This document shows positions 1 to 8,760 of a stretch of 16,210 nt of DNA, one piece after another. Source of the DNA: JAUJNH01 sp038253125 (lineage in GTDB: Bacteria; Actinomycetota; Acidimicrobiia; Acidimicrobiales; JAUJNH01). A program made the translations under genes and the position numbers. Below the pieces are notes generated by a model. That model searched no databases. It saw only the letters and a list, made by a program, of their open reading frames with translations, and was not told where the DNA came from. The stretch lies in assembly GCA_038253125.1 (NCBI GenBank), contig JBBSHM010000058.1, positions 1-16,210 of the forward strand. The letters run 5' to 3'. The first letter of the stretch is position 1. Every line of letters starts with the position of its first letter.

Positions 1-387
<387 letters not shown>

Positions 388-398
388 GACGAGCCGCC

Positions 399-1130
399 AT
401 GGCGCCACGTCGGCGCCTTGACGCCGAGCTCGTCCGTCGGGGGCTGGTGGCCAGCCGACAGCAGGCTAAGGAGGCCATCGGGTCGGGGCGGGTCCTGGTG
501 GGTGGCGCCCCCGCCGACAAGGCGGCCCGGCTGGTCGCCGCCGGCGAGGCGGTGACGCTGCGGGGCCCGGCCCCCCGTTACGTCTCCCGTGGGGGCATCA
601 AGCTGGAGGCCGCCCTCGACCGCTTCGTCGTCGATCCCAGTGGTCTGGCCTGCCTGGACGCCGGCGCCTCGACCGGCGGTTTCACCGACTGCCTGCTGCA
701 GCGGGGCGCCGTCTCGGTGGTGGCCGTCGACGTCGGCCACGGCGTGATCCACGAGCGTCTGCGAGCTGACCGGCGCGTCACCCTGCTGGAGCGCACGAAC
801 GTCCGGTCGTTGGCGCTGGGCCGGAGGTTCCCGATCGTCACCGCCGACCTGTCGTTCATCTCGCTGCGCACCGTGGCCCCCGCCCTGCTGGCCCACGCTG
901 CCGCCGACCTGGTGCTCCTGGTCAAGCCGCAGTTCGAGGCGGGCCGGGCCGAGGCGGCCCAGGGCCGGGGTGTCATCACCGATCCGGCGGTGCACGAGCG
1001 GGTGCTGGAGGAGGTGACGGGCGCCTTTGTGGGGCGCGGAGCGGTCAAGATGGGGGTCATGCGGTCACCGCTCACCGGGGCAGACGGCAACGTCGAGCTC
1101 CTCCTGCACCTGCGCCTCGACGGCGGCTGA
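399..1130 (+). CDS. tlyA: TlyA-family 16S/23S rRNA 2'-O-ribose methyltransferase
   Basis: The product has 243 residues, close to the ~268 of mycobacterial TlyA. Residues ~4–54 form an S4 RNA-binding domain (RLDAELVRRGLVASRQQAKE). A short linker (YVSRGGIKLEAAL) leads into an FtsJ/RrmJ-type Rossmann methyltransferase. The SAM-binding loop is DAGASTGGFTDCLL (87–100), followed by VVAVDVGHG at 108–114, ADLSFIS at 149–155 and LVKPQFE at 174–180. Lys68, Asp150, Lys176 and Glu233 fall where the family's K-D-K-E catalytic tetrad is expected. TlyA uses SAM to methylate ribose 2'-OH groups in 16S and 23S rRNA, which in mycobacteria sets capreomycin susceptibility; the hemolysin label on many homologues is historical. 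ATG at 399 is the only start that gives the full S4 domain. Three bases separate its stop from nadK, as expected for an operon. Confidence 0.93.
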   Translation: MAPRRRLDAELVRRGLVASRQQAKEAIGSGRVLVGGAPADKAARLVAAGEAVTLRGPAPRYVSRGGIKLEAALDRFVVDPSGLACLDAGASTGGFTDCLLQRGAVSVVAVDVGHGVIHERLRADRRVTLLERTNVRSLALGRRFPIVTADLSFISLRTVAPALLAHAAADLVLLVKPQFEAGRAEAAQGRGVITDPAVHERVLEEVTGAFVGRGAVKMGVMRSPLTGADGNVELLLHLRLDGG

Positions 1131-1133
1131 GCG

Positions 1134-1991
1134 ATGGCATGCGTCGGCTTTCTGCCCCACCACGAGCGCGCCGAGGCGGCCGACCTGGCCAAGCGGGCCA
1201 TCGGCCGCCTCGAGGAGCTGGGCCACACCTGCCGGGTGCCGGCCGGCGACGCCGCCGCCACCACCGGGCTCGAGGCGTGGGCCGTGCCCGAGGGCGAGCT
1301 GGCGGCCGGCCTCGACCTGGCCGTGTGCCTGGGCGGCGACGGGACGATGCTGCGGACCATCGACATGGTCGGGCGTCACGGCGTGCCGGTGCTCGGGGTG
1401 AACGTCGGCCACCTCGGCTACCTGACCGAGGTCGAGCCGGCCAGCCTGGACGAGGCGCTCGACCGCTTCCTGGTGGGGGAGCACCAGCTCGAGGAGCGGA
1501 TGCTCCTCGAGGTCGTGCTGGATCACGCCGGCGGCGAGCCGCGGCTCCTGCGCCACGCCATGAACGAGGTGGTGGTTCGCTCGGCGGCCAGCCACGTGGT
1601 GCGCCTCGAGCTGTCGATCGCTGGCGAGCTGTTCACCACCTACGCAGCCGACGGCCTTATCGTGGCGACGCCAACGGGGTCCACGGCCTACAACCTCTCA
1701 GCCCGCGGGCCGATCGTGGCGCCCGAGCTGCAGGCCCTGGTGGTGACCCCGGTGGCGCCCCACCAGCTCTTCGACCGGTCGATGGTGCTGGGCCCCGAGG
1801 ACGACATCCGCGTCGAGCTGCTGGACTGGCGGCCCGCCCGTGTGCTGTGCGACGGGGTCGAGGTGGCCATGCTTGCTCCGAACGATGCCGTGATCTGCCG
1901 GCGCGGCCCGTGGCGGGCCAGGTTCGTGACGTTCGGCCGGCGGGACTTCCGCGGAATCCTCCGCAAGAAGTTCGGGCTGGAGGACCGGTAG
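1134..1991 (+). CDS. nadK: NAD kinase
   Basis: The product has 285 residues and phosphorylates NAD+ to NADP+ in the cytosol, using ATP or polyphosphate in actinobacteria. The hallmark LGGDGTMLR lies at 66–74, with the catalytic Asp at 69. GVNVGHLGYLTE (88–99) is the second conserved glycine-rich strand, and the NE/D motif is MNEVVV at 143–148. DGLIVATPTGSTAYNLSARGP (from residue 173) is the NAD-binding signature of the C-terminal beta-sandwich. The start is ATG at 1134, directly before the nucleotide-binding strand VGFLPH. Three bases separate it from tlyA, and its TAG stop shares one base with the recN GTG start, so translation of the two is probably coupled. tlyA–nadK–recN is a widespread bacterial gene order. 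I see nothing unusual in the protein. Confidence 0.96.
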   Translation: MACVGFLPHHERAEAADLAKRAIGRLEELGHTCRVPAGDAAATTGLEAWAVPEGELAAGLDLAVCLGGDGTMLRTIDMVGRHGVPVLGVNVGHLGYLTEVEPASLDEALDRFLVGEHQLEERMLLEVVLDHAGGEPRLLRHAMNEVVVRSAASHVVRLELSIAGELFTTYAADGLIVATPTGSTAYNLSARGPIVAPELQALVVTPVAPHQLFDRSMVLGPEDDIRVELLDWRPARVLCDGVEVAMLAPNDAVICRRGPWRARFVTFGRRDFRGILRKKFGLEDR

Positions 1992-3679
1992 TGCTGGTCG
2001 AGCTTCGGGCCCGCCAGCTCGGGGTGATCGCCGACCTCACCCTCGTGCTCGGTCCCGGGATGACGGCGATCACCGGGGAGACCGGCGCCGGCAAGACGTT
2101 GGTGGTCGAGGCCATCGACCTGCTCGTCGGCGGGCGGGCTGATCCCGGCGCCGTCCGGGCCGGGGCGACCGAGGCCGTGGTCGAGGGCCGCTTCCTGGCT
2201 TCAGGCGCTCCTTCCGGCACCGCCGGTGCGGGTGACCCGTCCGGAACCGCCGAGCGGGTGCTGCGCCGCGTGGTGCCGGCCACGGGTCGCAGCCGGGCGC
2301 AGGTCGACGGGCTGATGGCCACCGCATCCGAACTGTCCGACCTGGGCCGGGCCCTGGTGGACCTGCACGGTCAGCATGCCCACCAGTCGCTCCTTCACCC
2401 CGCCACCCAGCGGGCGGCCCTCGACTCCTTCGGCCGGGTCGACCTCGCCCCGCTCCTGGCCGCCCGTCGCCACCTGGGCGACCTCGACGCCGTGCTGGCC
2501 GAGCTGGGCGGTGACGAGCGGGCCCGGGCCCGGGAGATCGACCTTCTGCGCCACCAGGTGGCCGAGCTCGGCGCCGCAGCCGTGGCCGGGCCAGACGAGG
2601 ACGCGGCCCTGGCCGGCGAGGAGGACCGGCTGGGTGACGCCGAGGCCCACCGCCAGGCGGCCGCCGCCGGCCACGGCCTGCTGAGCGACGACGCCGGCGC
2701 CCTCGACGCCGTGGGCCTGGCGGTGGCGGCCTTGCAGGGCCGGGCGCCGCTGGCCCAGCCTGAGGAGCGCCTGCGGGGCGTGGCCGCCGAGCTGGCCGAC
2801 GTGGCCGCCGAGCTGCGTGATGCGGCCGAGTCGCTGGAGAGCGACCCGGCCCGCCTGGCCGCCATCCGTGAGCGCCGCCAGCTGCTGGTCGACCTGCGCC
2901 GCAAGTACGGCGCCACCCTGGCCGAGGTGCTCGGGTACGCCGACGAGGCGGCGGAGCGGCTCCGCCACCTGGAGCAGCTGGAGGCTCGGGCGTCGGGGCT
3001 GGACGCCGAGAGGGCGGCGGCGGCCGACGCCCTGGCCGCCGCCGCCGATGTGGTGCGCCGCCAACGCCAGGCGGCGGCGCCCAACCTGGCCGCTGCGGTC
3101 CAGGGCCGGTTGGCCGAGCTGGCCATGGCCCGGGTGGTCCTGGGGGTCGACGTGCAAGGCGAGGATGGCAGCGAGGTGACGATCCAGCTGGCCGCCAACC
3201 CGGGCGAGCCGGCGGCGCCCCTCTCGAAGGTGGCGAGCGGCGGCGAGCTGGCCCGCACGATGCTCGCCCTGCGGCTGGCGCTCACCGGTGTCACCCACCC
3301 CGCCGGCTCCCGAAGCGGAGAGCAGCCGGACCCGTCGGTGCCGACACTGGTGTTCGACGAGGTGGATGCCGGGATCGGCGGCGAGGCGGCGCTGGCTGTC
3401 GGCCGGTCGCTCGCCGCCCTCAGCCGGGACCATCAGGTCCTGGTCGTCACCCACCTGCCGCAGGTAGCCGCCTTCGCTGACTGCCAGGTGGTGGTGGAGA
3501 AGCGCGAGGTCGCGGGCCGCACGATCGCCACCGTCAGCGTGGCCCGGGGCGAGGACCGGGTGCGTGAGCTGGCCCGCATGCTGTCGGGCCAGCCCGACGC
3601 CGGCCCGGCCCGGGCCCACGCCGAGGAGCTGCTGCGTGACGCCGCCCGCCTTCGCGCCCCCGAGGAGGGGGTGGCGTGA
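1991..3679 (+). CDS. recN: DNA repair ATPase RecN
   Basis: The product has 562 residues, the normal RecN size. RecN is an SMC-like ATPase acting early in double-strand-break repair by holding DNA ends and assisting RecA. The Walker A motif is GETGAGKT at 29–36. The Q-loop region reads DLHGQHAHQSLL (about 118–130). Two Ala/Glu/Arg-rich coiled-coil arms, about 145–260 and 265–385, flank a central hinge. The ABC signature is KVASGGELARTMLALRLAL near 412–430, Walker B is LVFDEVDAGIGGEAA near 452–466, and the H-loop is VVTHLPQVAAFAD near 484–496. GTG at 1991 was chosen because it shares one base with the nadK stop and puts VELRARQLGVI, the conserved first strand, at the N terminus; no start further upstream in this frame gives RecN sequence. 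The coil arms are very alanine-rich, in line with the GC content. Confidence 0.95.
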   Translation: MLVELRARQLGVIADLTLVLGPGMTAITGETGAGKTLVVEAIDLLVGGRADPGAVRAGATEAVVEGRFLASGAPSGTAGAGDPSGTAERVLRRVVPATGRSRAQVDGLMATASELSDLGRALVDLHGQHAHQSLLHPATQRAALDSFGRVDLAPLLAARRHLGDLDAVLAELGGDERARAREIDLLRHQVAELGAAAVAGPDEDAALAGEEDRLGDAEAHRQAAAAGHGLLSDDAGALDAVGLAVAALQGRAPLAQPEERLRGVAAELADVAAELRDAAESLESDPARLAAIRERRQLLVDLRRKYGATLAEVLGYADEAAERLRHLEQLEARASGLDAERAAAADALAAAADVVRRQRQAAAPNLAAAVQGRLAELAMARVVLGVDVQGEDGSEVTIQLAANPGEPAAPLSKVASGGELARTMLALRLALTGVTHPAGSRSGEQPDPSVPTLVFDEVDAGIGGEAALAVGRSLAALSRDHQVLVVTHLPQVAAFADCQVVVEKREVAGRTIATVSVARGEDRVRELARMLSGQPDAGPARAHAEELLRDAARLRAPEEGVA

Positions 3680-3695
3680 CGGCCGGGCCGGCGTA

Positions 3696-4859
3696 GTGGC
3701 GGTCGCCAAGCGGGAAGAGGACGTGACCCCGGCGGTGGTCACCGGTGCGGCGCGGGTGGACCGGGTCACCAAGCGGCTCGTCACCCGGCTCCAGGGAGGC
3801 GAGGTCGCCGTCATCGACCACGCCGACCTCGACCGGGCGGCGGCTGAGGGCCTGCTGGCCGGCAAGGTCCGCGCCGTGGTCAACGCCGCGCCGTGCACCA
3901 CCGGCCGCTACCCGAACCTCGGGCCGGTCCTCCTGGCCCGGGCCGGGGTGATCGTCGTCGACCAGGCCGGCCCCGACCTGCTCAGCGCGGTGAAGGAGGG
4001 CGATGTCGTCACGGTTCGGGACGGCGAGATCCTGGTCGACGGCGCCGTGGTGGCGGCGGGCGTGGCCCAGGGGCTGGCCACCCTCGAGGCGGCGCGTGAG
4101 CTGGCCAAGGACCGTCTGGGCGAGGAGCTAGACCGGTTTGCCGAGAACACCCTTGAGTACCTCAAGCGTGAGCGGCACGTGATGCTGGAGCGGCCGGCGC
4201 CGCCCGAGCTGGGCGTCGACATGCAGGACCGCCATGTGCTTGTGGTGGTGCGGGGCTCGTCGACGGAGGCCGACCTGGCCGAGCTGATGCCCTACATACG
4301 GGAGATGCGGCCGGTGCTGATCGGGGTCGACGGCGGCGCCAACGCCCTGCTGAAGCGTGGGCTCACGCCCGACATGATCGTGGGCGACTTCGACTCGGCC
4401 ACCCCCGAGGCGCTTCGGTCGGGGGCCAAGCTCGTCGTGCACGCCTACGCTGGCGGCCAGGCGCCCGGGGCCGAACGGCTGCGCAAGATGGGCCTCGAGC
4501 ACATCACCTATGAGTCGCCGGGGGTGAGCGAGGACGTGGCCATGCTCCTCGCCTGGGAGAAGGGCGCCGAGCTGATCGTCGCCGTGGGCACCCACGCCTC
4601 GATGGACGAGTTCCTCGACAAGGGTCGCGCCGGCATGGCCTCGACCTTCCTGACCCGCCTGCTGCTCGGCAGCGTGCTGGTCGACGCCAAGGGGGTCAGC
4701 CGCCTGTACGCCACCCGGGTCCGCAAGGGCGACCTCGCCATGTTCCTCGGAGCCGCCATGCTTGTCCTCCTCGTGGCCGTCCTGTTCGTCCCCCAGACGC
4801 GGTTGCTCGCCGACTCCCTTTGGTTCGTCCTGGTCGAGAAGCTGCGGCACCGGTCCTAG
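3696..4859 (+). CDS. steA: SteA-like cytokinetic ring protein (TPK-fold, C-terminal membrane anchor)
   Basis: The product has 387 residues, near the length of Rv1697. The N-terminal half (TGAARVDRVTKRLVTRL…, AVVNAAPCTTGRYPNLGPVLL at about 65–87) is typical of this family. Residues ~175–320 form a thiamin-pyrophosphokinase-like domain with DGGANALLKRGLTPDMIVGDFDS near 209–231, which matches the nucleotide-binding and metal-binding loops of TPK. One hydrophobic helix (about 347–366, FLGAAMLVLLVAVLFV) lies near the C terminus and is followed by ~20 residues. In Corynebacterium glutamicum, SteA works with SteB at the division septum to control peptidoglycan hydrolase action (RipA); kinase activity has not been established to my knowledge. 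The start is GTG at 3696, 16 bases after recN. No good Shine–Dalgarno is visible, so GTG at 3723 remains possible. The next gene starts on the base after this stop, so SteA–SteB co-translation is likely. Confidence 0.85.
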   Translation: MAVAKREEDVTPAVVTGAARVDRVTKRLVTRLQGGEVAVIDHADLDRAAAEGLLAGKVRAVVNAAPCTTGRYPNLGPVLLARAGVIVVDQAGPDLLSAVKEGDVVTVRDGEILVDGAVVAAGVAQGLATLEAARELAKDRLGEELDRFAENTLEYLKRERHVMLERPAPPELGVDMQDRHVLVVVRGSSTEADLAELMPYIREMRPVLIGVDGGANALLKRGLTPDMIVGDFDSATPEALRSGAKLVVHAYAGGQAPGAERLRKMGLEHITYESPGVSEDVAMLLAWEKGAELIVAVGTHASMDEFLDKGRAGMASTFLTRLLLGSVLVDAKGVSRLYATRVRKGDLAMFLGAAMLVLLVAVLFVPQTRLLADSLWFVLVEKLRHRS

Positions 4860-5897
4860 GTGGTAAACTTCCGCTTCCACCTGGTGTCGCTCACCGGGGT
4901 CTTCCTGGCGTTGGCCGTCGGCATCATCCTCGGCGCCTCGGTGGTGAACAGCGGTGCGGTGGACGGCCTTCGGGGCCAGCTGGGATCGGTTAAGGCGGAC
5001 GTGAGCCGGGTCGACCAGCAGAACGAGGCGCTGCGCCGTGACCTCACCAGCTGGGGCGACTTCTCAAAGGAGGCGGCGCCGGGAATCCTCTCCGGCCGGC
5101 TCGAGGGCGTCCCTGTTCTGGTGCTGGGCGTGCGGGGCATCGACTCGGACCCCGTCGCCTCACTGCGGAACGATCTGGTGTCGGCCGATGCCAGGCTGCA
5201 GGGCACGGTCTGGCTGACCTCCAAGATGCAGCTCGACAAGGCCGAGGACGTCCAGGCTCTGTCAACCGTCTTCAACCTGGGGACGCCGGACCCCGAGGTG
5301 GTGCGCCAGGCGGTGCTCAACCGCTTGGCGGCCGAGCTGGTCGGCGCCGGCGGAGCCGACCAGACGGTGCCGACCACCCTGCCAGGGGGGGCCGACGTGA
5401 CGGCTACAACGGTGCCGGGGGTCACCACCACCACCGCCCGGCTGGCGTCTCAGGGAGGCGTGTTGGCCACTCTGTCCACCCTGGGCTTCGTGAGCATCGA
5501 CAGCCCTCAGTCCGGCCGCTTCGACGCCAACCTGCCTCTTCTGAGCGGCACCCGATTCATCGTGGCCAGCGGCGACGGCGCCGACGTCCCCGATGCCATC
5601 GGCGCCATCGCCCTGGTGAAGGCGCTGGTTGCGGCCGAGGGGACGAGCACCCGGGTCATGGCCGTAGAGCCCGGCAAGCCCGCGCTGGGCCGCGACCCCG
5701 AGGTCCGGTCCCGGTACATCGTACCGTTGCGGGCCGAGGACAAGGCTCTCGACAACAGCATCTCCACCGTCAACAACCTCGAGGATTTCAGGGGCCGGGT
5801 GGCGGTCGTCCTGGCCCTGATCGACCTCGGGGTGGGACGTGTCGGCCACTACGGCACCGGGACCGGCGCCGATCGGCTCGTGCCCGAATCGGGATGA
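4860..5897 (+). CDS. steB: SteB / MctB-family envelope protein (DUF3186)
   Basis: The product has 345 residues. The N terminus NFRFHLVSLTGVFLALAVGI is the family signature: a short cytoplasmic start and one transmembrane helix (about 8–28) ending in ILGASVV. A short coiled coil follows (about 35–65). The rest is an exported domain rich in Val, Ala and Asp, with a Thr/Gly-rich insert near 165–195 (TTLPGGADVTATTVPGVTTTTA) that looks like a flexible linker. Mycobacterial Rv1698 (MctB) was reported as a copper-transport outer-membrane protein; the corynebacterial homologue SteB is a partner of SteA at the septum. The immediate steA neighbour favours the SteB role here. The GTG start directly abuts the steA stop. 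Its own stop overlaps the next start as ATGA. I see no Cys/Met copper-binding cluster, so copper transport is not supported by the sequence. Confidence 0.85.
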   Translation: MVNFRFHLVSLTGVFLALAVGIILGASVVNSGAVDGLRGQLGSVKADVSRVDQQNEALRRDLTSWGDFSKEAAPGILSGRLEGVPVLVLGVRGIDSDPVASLRNDLVSADARLQGTVWLTSKMQLDKAEDVQALSTVFNLGTPDPEVVRQAVLNRLAAELVGAGGADQTVPTTLPGGADVTATTVPGVTTTTARLASQGGVLATLSTLGFVSIDSPQSGRFDANLPLLSGTRFIVASGDGADVPDAIGAIALVKALVAAEGTSTRVMAVEPGKPALGRDPEVRSRYIVPLRAEDKALDNSISTVNNLEDFRGRVAVVLALIDLGVGRVGHYGTGTGADRLVPESG

Positions 5898-8650
5898 CCA
5901 CGGTGGCCCTGGTCCCCGCCTACCGGCGGGCCGACCGGGTGGGCGCCACGGTCACCGCCCTGGCGCCGCTGGTCGACGAGGTGGTGGTCGTCGACGACGG
6001 CTCGGATGACGGGGGCGCCACCGCCGCCGCCGCCCGGCAGGCCGGCGCCAGGGTCATCGCTCTGCCCGCCAACCGCGGCAAGGGCGGGGCGGTGGCGGTG
6101 GGACTCACCGCCGCGCCCGAGGCGGCGGTCTACCTGCTGGTGGATGCCGACACCGCGGCCACAGCCGCCGCCACCGCCCCGCTGCTCGCCGCCGTGGCCG
6201 CCGGCGCCGACCTGGCCATCGGCGTGCTGCCCCCGGCCGGCGGGCGGGGAGGCTTCGGGTCGGTTCGCCGGCTGGCCCGCTCCGGCATCCGCCGAGCCTG
6301 CGGTTTCGAGGCTGCGGCCCCGCTGTCGGGCCAGCGGGCCGTGCGGGGCGAGCTGCTCCGCTCGCTGGAGGCGGCCGACCGGTTCGGCCTCGAGGTCGGC
6401 ATGACCGTCGATGCGGTGCGGGCCGGGGCGAAGGTCGTCGAGGTGCCCGTGACGGTCGATCACGCCCACACCGGCCGGGGTCCGGCCGGCTTCGTCCACA
6501 GGGGCGCCCAGGGCTTCGACCTCGTGCGGGCCCTGTGGCCCCGCCTGCTGAGCGAACGGTCACGACTGGTCCTGCTGGTGGGGGCGGCCGTCGCCGTCGT
6601 CGCCGCCCTGGCCGCGACGGGCGCCGCCGCCGTTCCGCTGGGGGCGCCGCTCGGCCGGGCCGACCGGGTCATCCTGCTGGCCGCCCCGGCAAGCCTGGGC
6701 CTCGACGACCTCGACGGCGCGTCCCGACCCGAGCTGGCCGCCCTGGCCGGGCGCCGCGGGGCTGTGGCCGCCGCCAACGTCGACGGGCCCGGCCGCACCT
6801 CGTGGTCGAGCTGGGCCACCGTCGGGGCCAGCCGCAAGCTGCGGGCCCGCCCGCCCACACGGGCGCCCGATCCCGCCGAGCCCTTCCTGGTGGCGGATCC
6901 CGTCAAGGGCAGAGGCCGCCTGGGCGACGCCCTGCACGGTGCCGGCCGCACCACGGCCTTTGTCGGCGCCGAGGTCACCTCGCCCCTGCGGCTGGCGGTG
7001 GCCGACTCGTCAGGCCGTATCGACCGGGCGACCTCGGCCGGCTCGCTCGGCGTGGCCGGGCTGGTCAACCGGGCCCGGGTGGATGCCGGGGCCGGAGCCA
7101 GCCTCGTCGCCGTGGACGGCGGCAACCTCGACGCCGGTGGCCTGGACGACCTGTTGGCCCGGCTCCACGAGCTGGACGACGGCCGCACGCTCTTGCTGGT
7201 GGTCACCCCGGCGGATCCCGCCGGAAAGTTCGGGCTGAGGCCGCTGCTGGCGTCCGGACCGGGAGCCCCGGCTGGGCGCCTCGTCTCACCTTCGACCCGC
7301 CGCAACGGCCTGGTGCTGCTCACCGACGTCGCTCCCACCGTCCTGGACGTCCTCGGTGTGCCCGTGCCGCACGACATGCTGGGCCGGCCGCTGCGGAGGG
7401 TCCCCGGAGCGGGGGACGTCCCGGGCCTGATCGAGGCGGACCGCCTGGCCCGCCAGCGCGACTCGGTGTGGGACCCGGCGCTGGCCGTCGTTGTACCGCT
7501 GCACTTCGTGAGCTACGGCCTGGCATGGCGGCGCAGCCGACGCTGGCACCGCCTGCGGGACGCCGGCGCCGATGGCCGCCCGGGCACCGGCTGGCCGTCG
7601 GACAACGGGCCGTCGGACAACGGGCCGCCGACCTCGGCCTCGGCGGACAGGATGATGTCGGAGCGGCCCGAGCGGGCCGCCGGCCCGTGGCTGAGCTGGA
7701 TGGCCCTGAGCCTGGTGGCCTGGCCGCTCGCCACCTGGCTGGTCCGGGCGGTGCCGGAGTCGGGCTCGCTGGGTCGGTGGGCCGGGCTGCTCGCCGTCGC
7801 GGTCGATGCGGCCGTGGTCACCGCCGCCTGGCGGGTGGGCCGGCGACGAGGCCTGGCGCCCTTCGCCCTGGTGGTTGCCGCCACCCTCGCCCTGGTCACG
7901 ATCGACCTCGGCCTCGGGGGGCCGCTGCAGGTCTCGAGCGCCTTTGGCGGCGCTGCCCACTCGACGGGACGCTTCACCGGCCTCGGAAACGCCGCCTTCG
8001 CCGTCTACGCCGGCTGTGCGCTGACAGCGGTGGCGTGCGCCCGCCGGCGCGCCCCGTGGATCGTGGCCGTCCTGCTCGGTGTCGCCCTGGTCGACGTACT
8101 GCCACCGCTCGGCGCCGACGTGGGCGGTGCCGTGACCCTGGTCCCGGTCTTCGTCGTCACCGTGGCCGCCCTGTGGGGTCGCCTGCACCTGCGCCTGCGT
8201 GTCGTGGCGTTCGCCGGCGGAGTCACGGCCGCCGTGCTGGCCGGCGCCCTGGCCATCGACCTGTCCCGCCCCGAAGACCAGAGGACCCACCTGGCCCGCT
8301 TCTCCGCCGGCGGGGCCCGGAGCAGCTCGATCGGCGGCAAGCTGGCCCAGAACCTCAACGCCTACCGGGCCATACCCCTTCTCATAGGCGTCGTCGGTGT
8401 CGCTCTCGTCTTCGCCGTGCTGCTGTGGCGAAGCCGGTTCCGGCACAACCTGCCCCCGGGGTCGCCGGCCCGCGCCGCCGTTGCCGCCGCCCTGGCCGTA
8501 GCCCTGCTCGGCAACCTCGTGAACGACAGTGGCGCCATCGTGACCCTCCTGGTCCTCAGCGTCCTCAGCCCCTACCTGGTCTTCCGCATCGCCGCCGAGG
8601 AACCCGCTCCGTGCATCCTCCCCACCACCTCGCCTGTCTCATCTCCCTGA
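5894..8650 (+). CDS. GT2 glycosyltransferase fused to an AlkP-like multi-span membrane protein
   Basis: The product has 918 residues in one uninterrupted frame. Residues 1–~215 are a GT2 glycosyltransferase: VALVPAYRRADRVGATV, the nucleotide-sugar motif VVVDDGSDDG (31–40), NRGKGGAV (60–67), the metal-binding DAD (84–86) and PLSGQRAVRGELL (143–155). A membrane helix at ~222–243 follows. Residues ~258–500 look like a periplasmic alkaline-phosphatase-type fold (ANVDGPGRTSWSSWATVGAS; VSPSTRRNGLVLLTDVAPTVLDVLGV), but the usual first metal-ligand Asp is absent (ILLAAPAS), so it may be inactive. Another helix lies at ~525–545, then a polar linker with a repeated PSDNG, then about eight helices from ~595 carrying GRFTGLGNAAF, GADVGGAV and NDSGA. 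As I recall, AlkP-plus-membrane proteins with these motifs form an uncharacterised family in Firmicutes and Actinobacteria. ATG 5894 overlaps the steB stop by four bases, so it belongs to the steA–steB operon. Donor and acceptor are unknown; a polyprenyl-phosphate acceptor is inference. Confidence 0.8.
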   Translation: MTTVALVPAYRRADRVGATVTALAPLVDEVVVVDDGSDDGGATAAAARQAGARVIALPANRGKGGAVAVGLTAAPEAAVYLLVDADTAATAAATAPLLAAVAAGADLAIGVLPPAGGRGGFGSVRRLARSGIRRACGFEAAAPLSGQRAVRGELLRSLEAADRFGLEVGMTVDAVRAGAKVVEVPVTVDHAHTGRGPAGFVHRGAQGFDLVRALWPRLLSERSRLVLLVGAAVAVVAALAATGAAAVPLGAPLGRADRVILLAAPASLGLDDLDGASRPELAALAGRRGAVAAANVDGPGRTSWSSWATVGASRKLRARPPTRAPDPAEPFLVADPVKGRGRLGDALHGAGRTTAFVGAEVTSPLRLAVADSSGRIDRATSAGSLGVAGLVNRARVDAGAGASLVAVDGGNLDAGGLDDLLARLHELDDGRTLLLVVTPADPAGKFGLRPLLASGPGAPAGRLVSPSTRRNGLVLLTDVAPTVLDVLGVPVPHDMLGRPLRRVPGAGDVPGLIEADRLARQRDSVWDPALAVVVPLHFVSYGLAWRRSRRWHRLRDAGADGRPGTGWPSDNGPSDNGPPTSASADRMMSERPERAAGPWLSWMALSLVAWPLATWLVRAVPESGSLGRWAGLLAVAVDAAVVTAAWRVGRRRGLAPFALVVAATLALVTIDLGLGGPLQVSSAFGGAAHSTGRFTGLGNAAFAVYAGCALTAVACARRRAPWIVAVLLGVALVDVLPPLGADVGGAVTLVPVFVVTVAALWGRLHLRLRVVAFAGGVTAAVLAGALAIDLSRPEDQRTHLARFSAGGARSSSIGGKLAQNLNAYRAIPLLIGVVGVALVFAVLLWRSRFRHNLPPGSPARAAVAAALAVALLGNLVNDSGAIVTLLVLSVLSPYLVFRIAAEEPAPCILPTTSPVSSP
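7595..7624 (+). repeat. 15-bp perfect tandem duplication in the linker of the fusion gene
   Basis: CCGTCGGACAACGGG occurs twice head-to-tail (7595–7609 and 7610–7624), giving PSDNG PSDNG in the hydrophilic segment between membrane parts. The unit is a multiple of three, so the frame is kept. It is probably a recent slippage product in an unconstrained loop. Confidence 0.85.
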
Positions 8651-8760
8651 CCCCTTCCGCCCGGGTCACCGGCTGCGCCTGCCACTGTGCGTGAAGAAGG
8701 TGCGGCTGGGGCCGCTGCCTGACCAGCGTTTGCGCCCGACCATGCCCCGAGGGGAGTTGT

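Noticed and set aside
2201..3901. 566-codon minus-strand frame opposite recN
   Set aside because: It is antisense to the clear RecN motifs, low in complexity (Gly/Arg/Gln/His-rich), and has no recognisable domain.
4860..5897. Copper transport role for the MctB-family gene
   Set aside because: No Cys/Met/His metal-binding cluster is visible and no copper genes are nearby; the steA neighbour favours the SteB role.
6535..8694. 719-codon plus-strand frame overlapping the GT2/AlkP fusion
   Set aside because: It is an Arg/Pro/Gly-rich alternate frame typical of GC-rich coding DNA. The 5894 frame carries all recognisable motifs and membrane spans.
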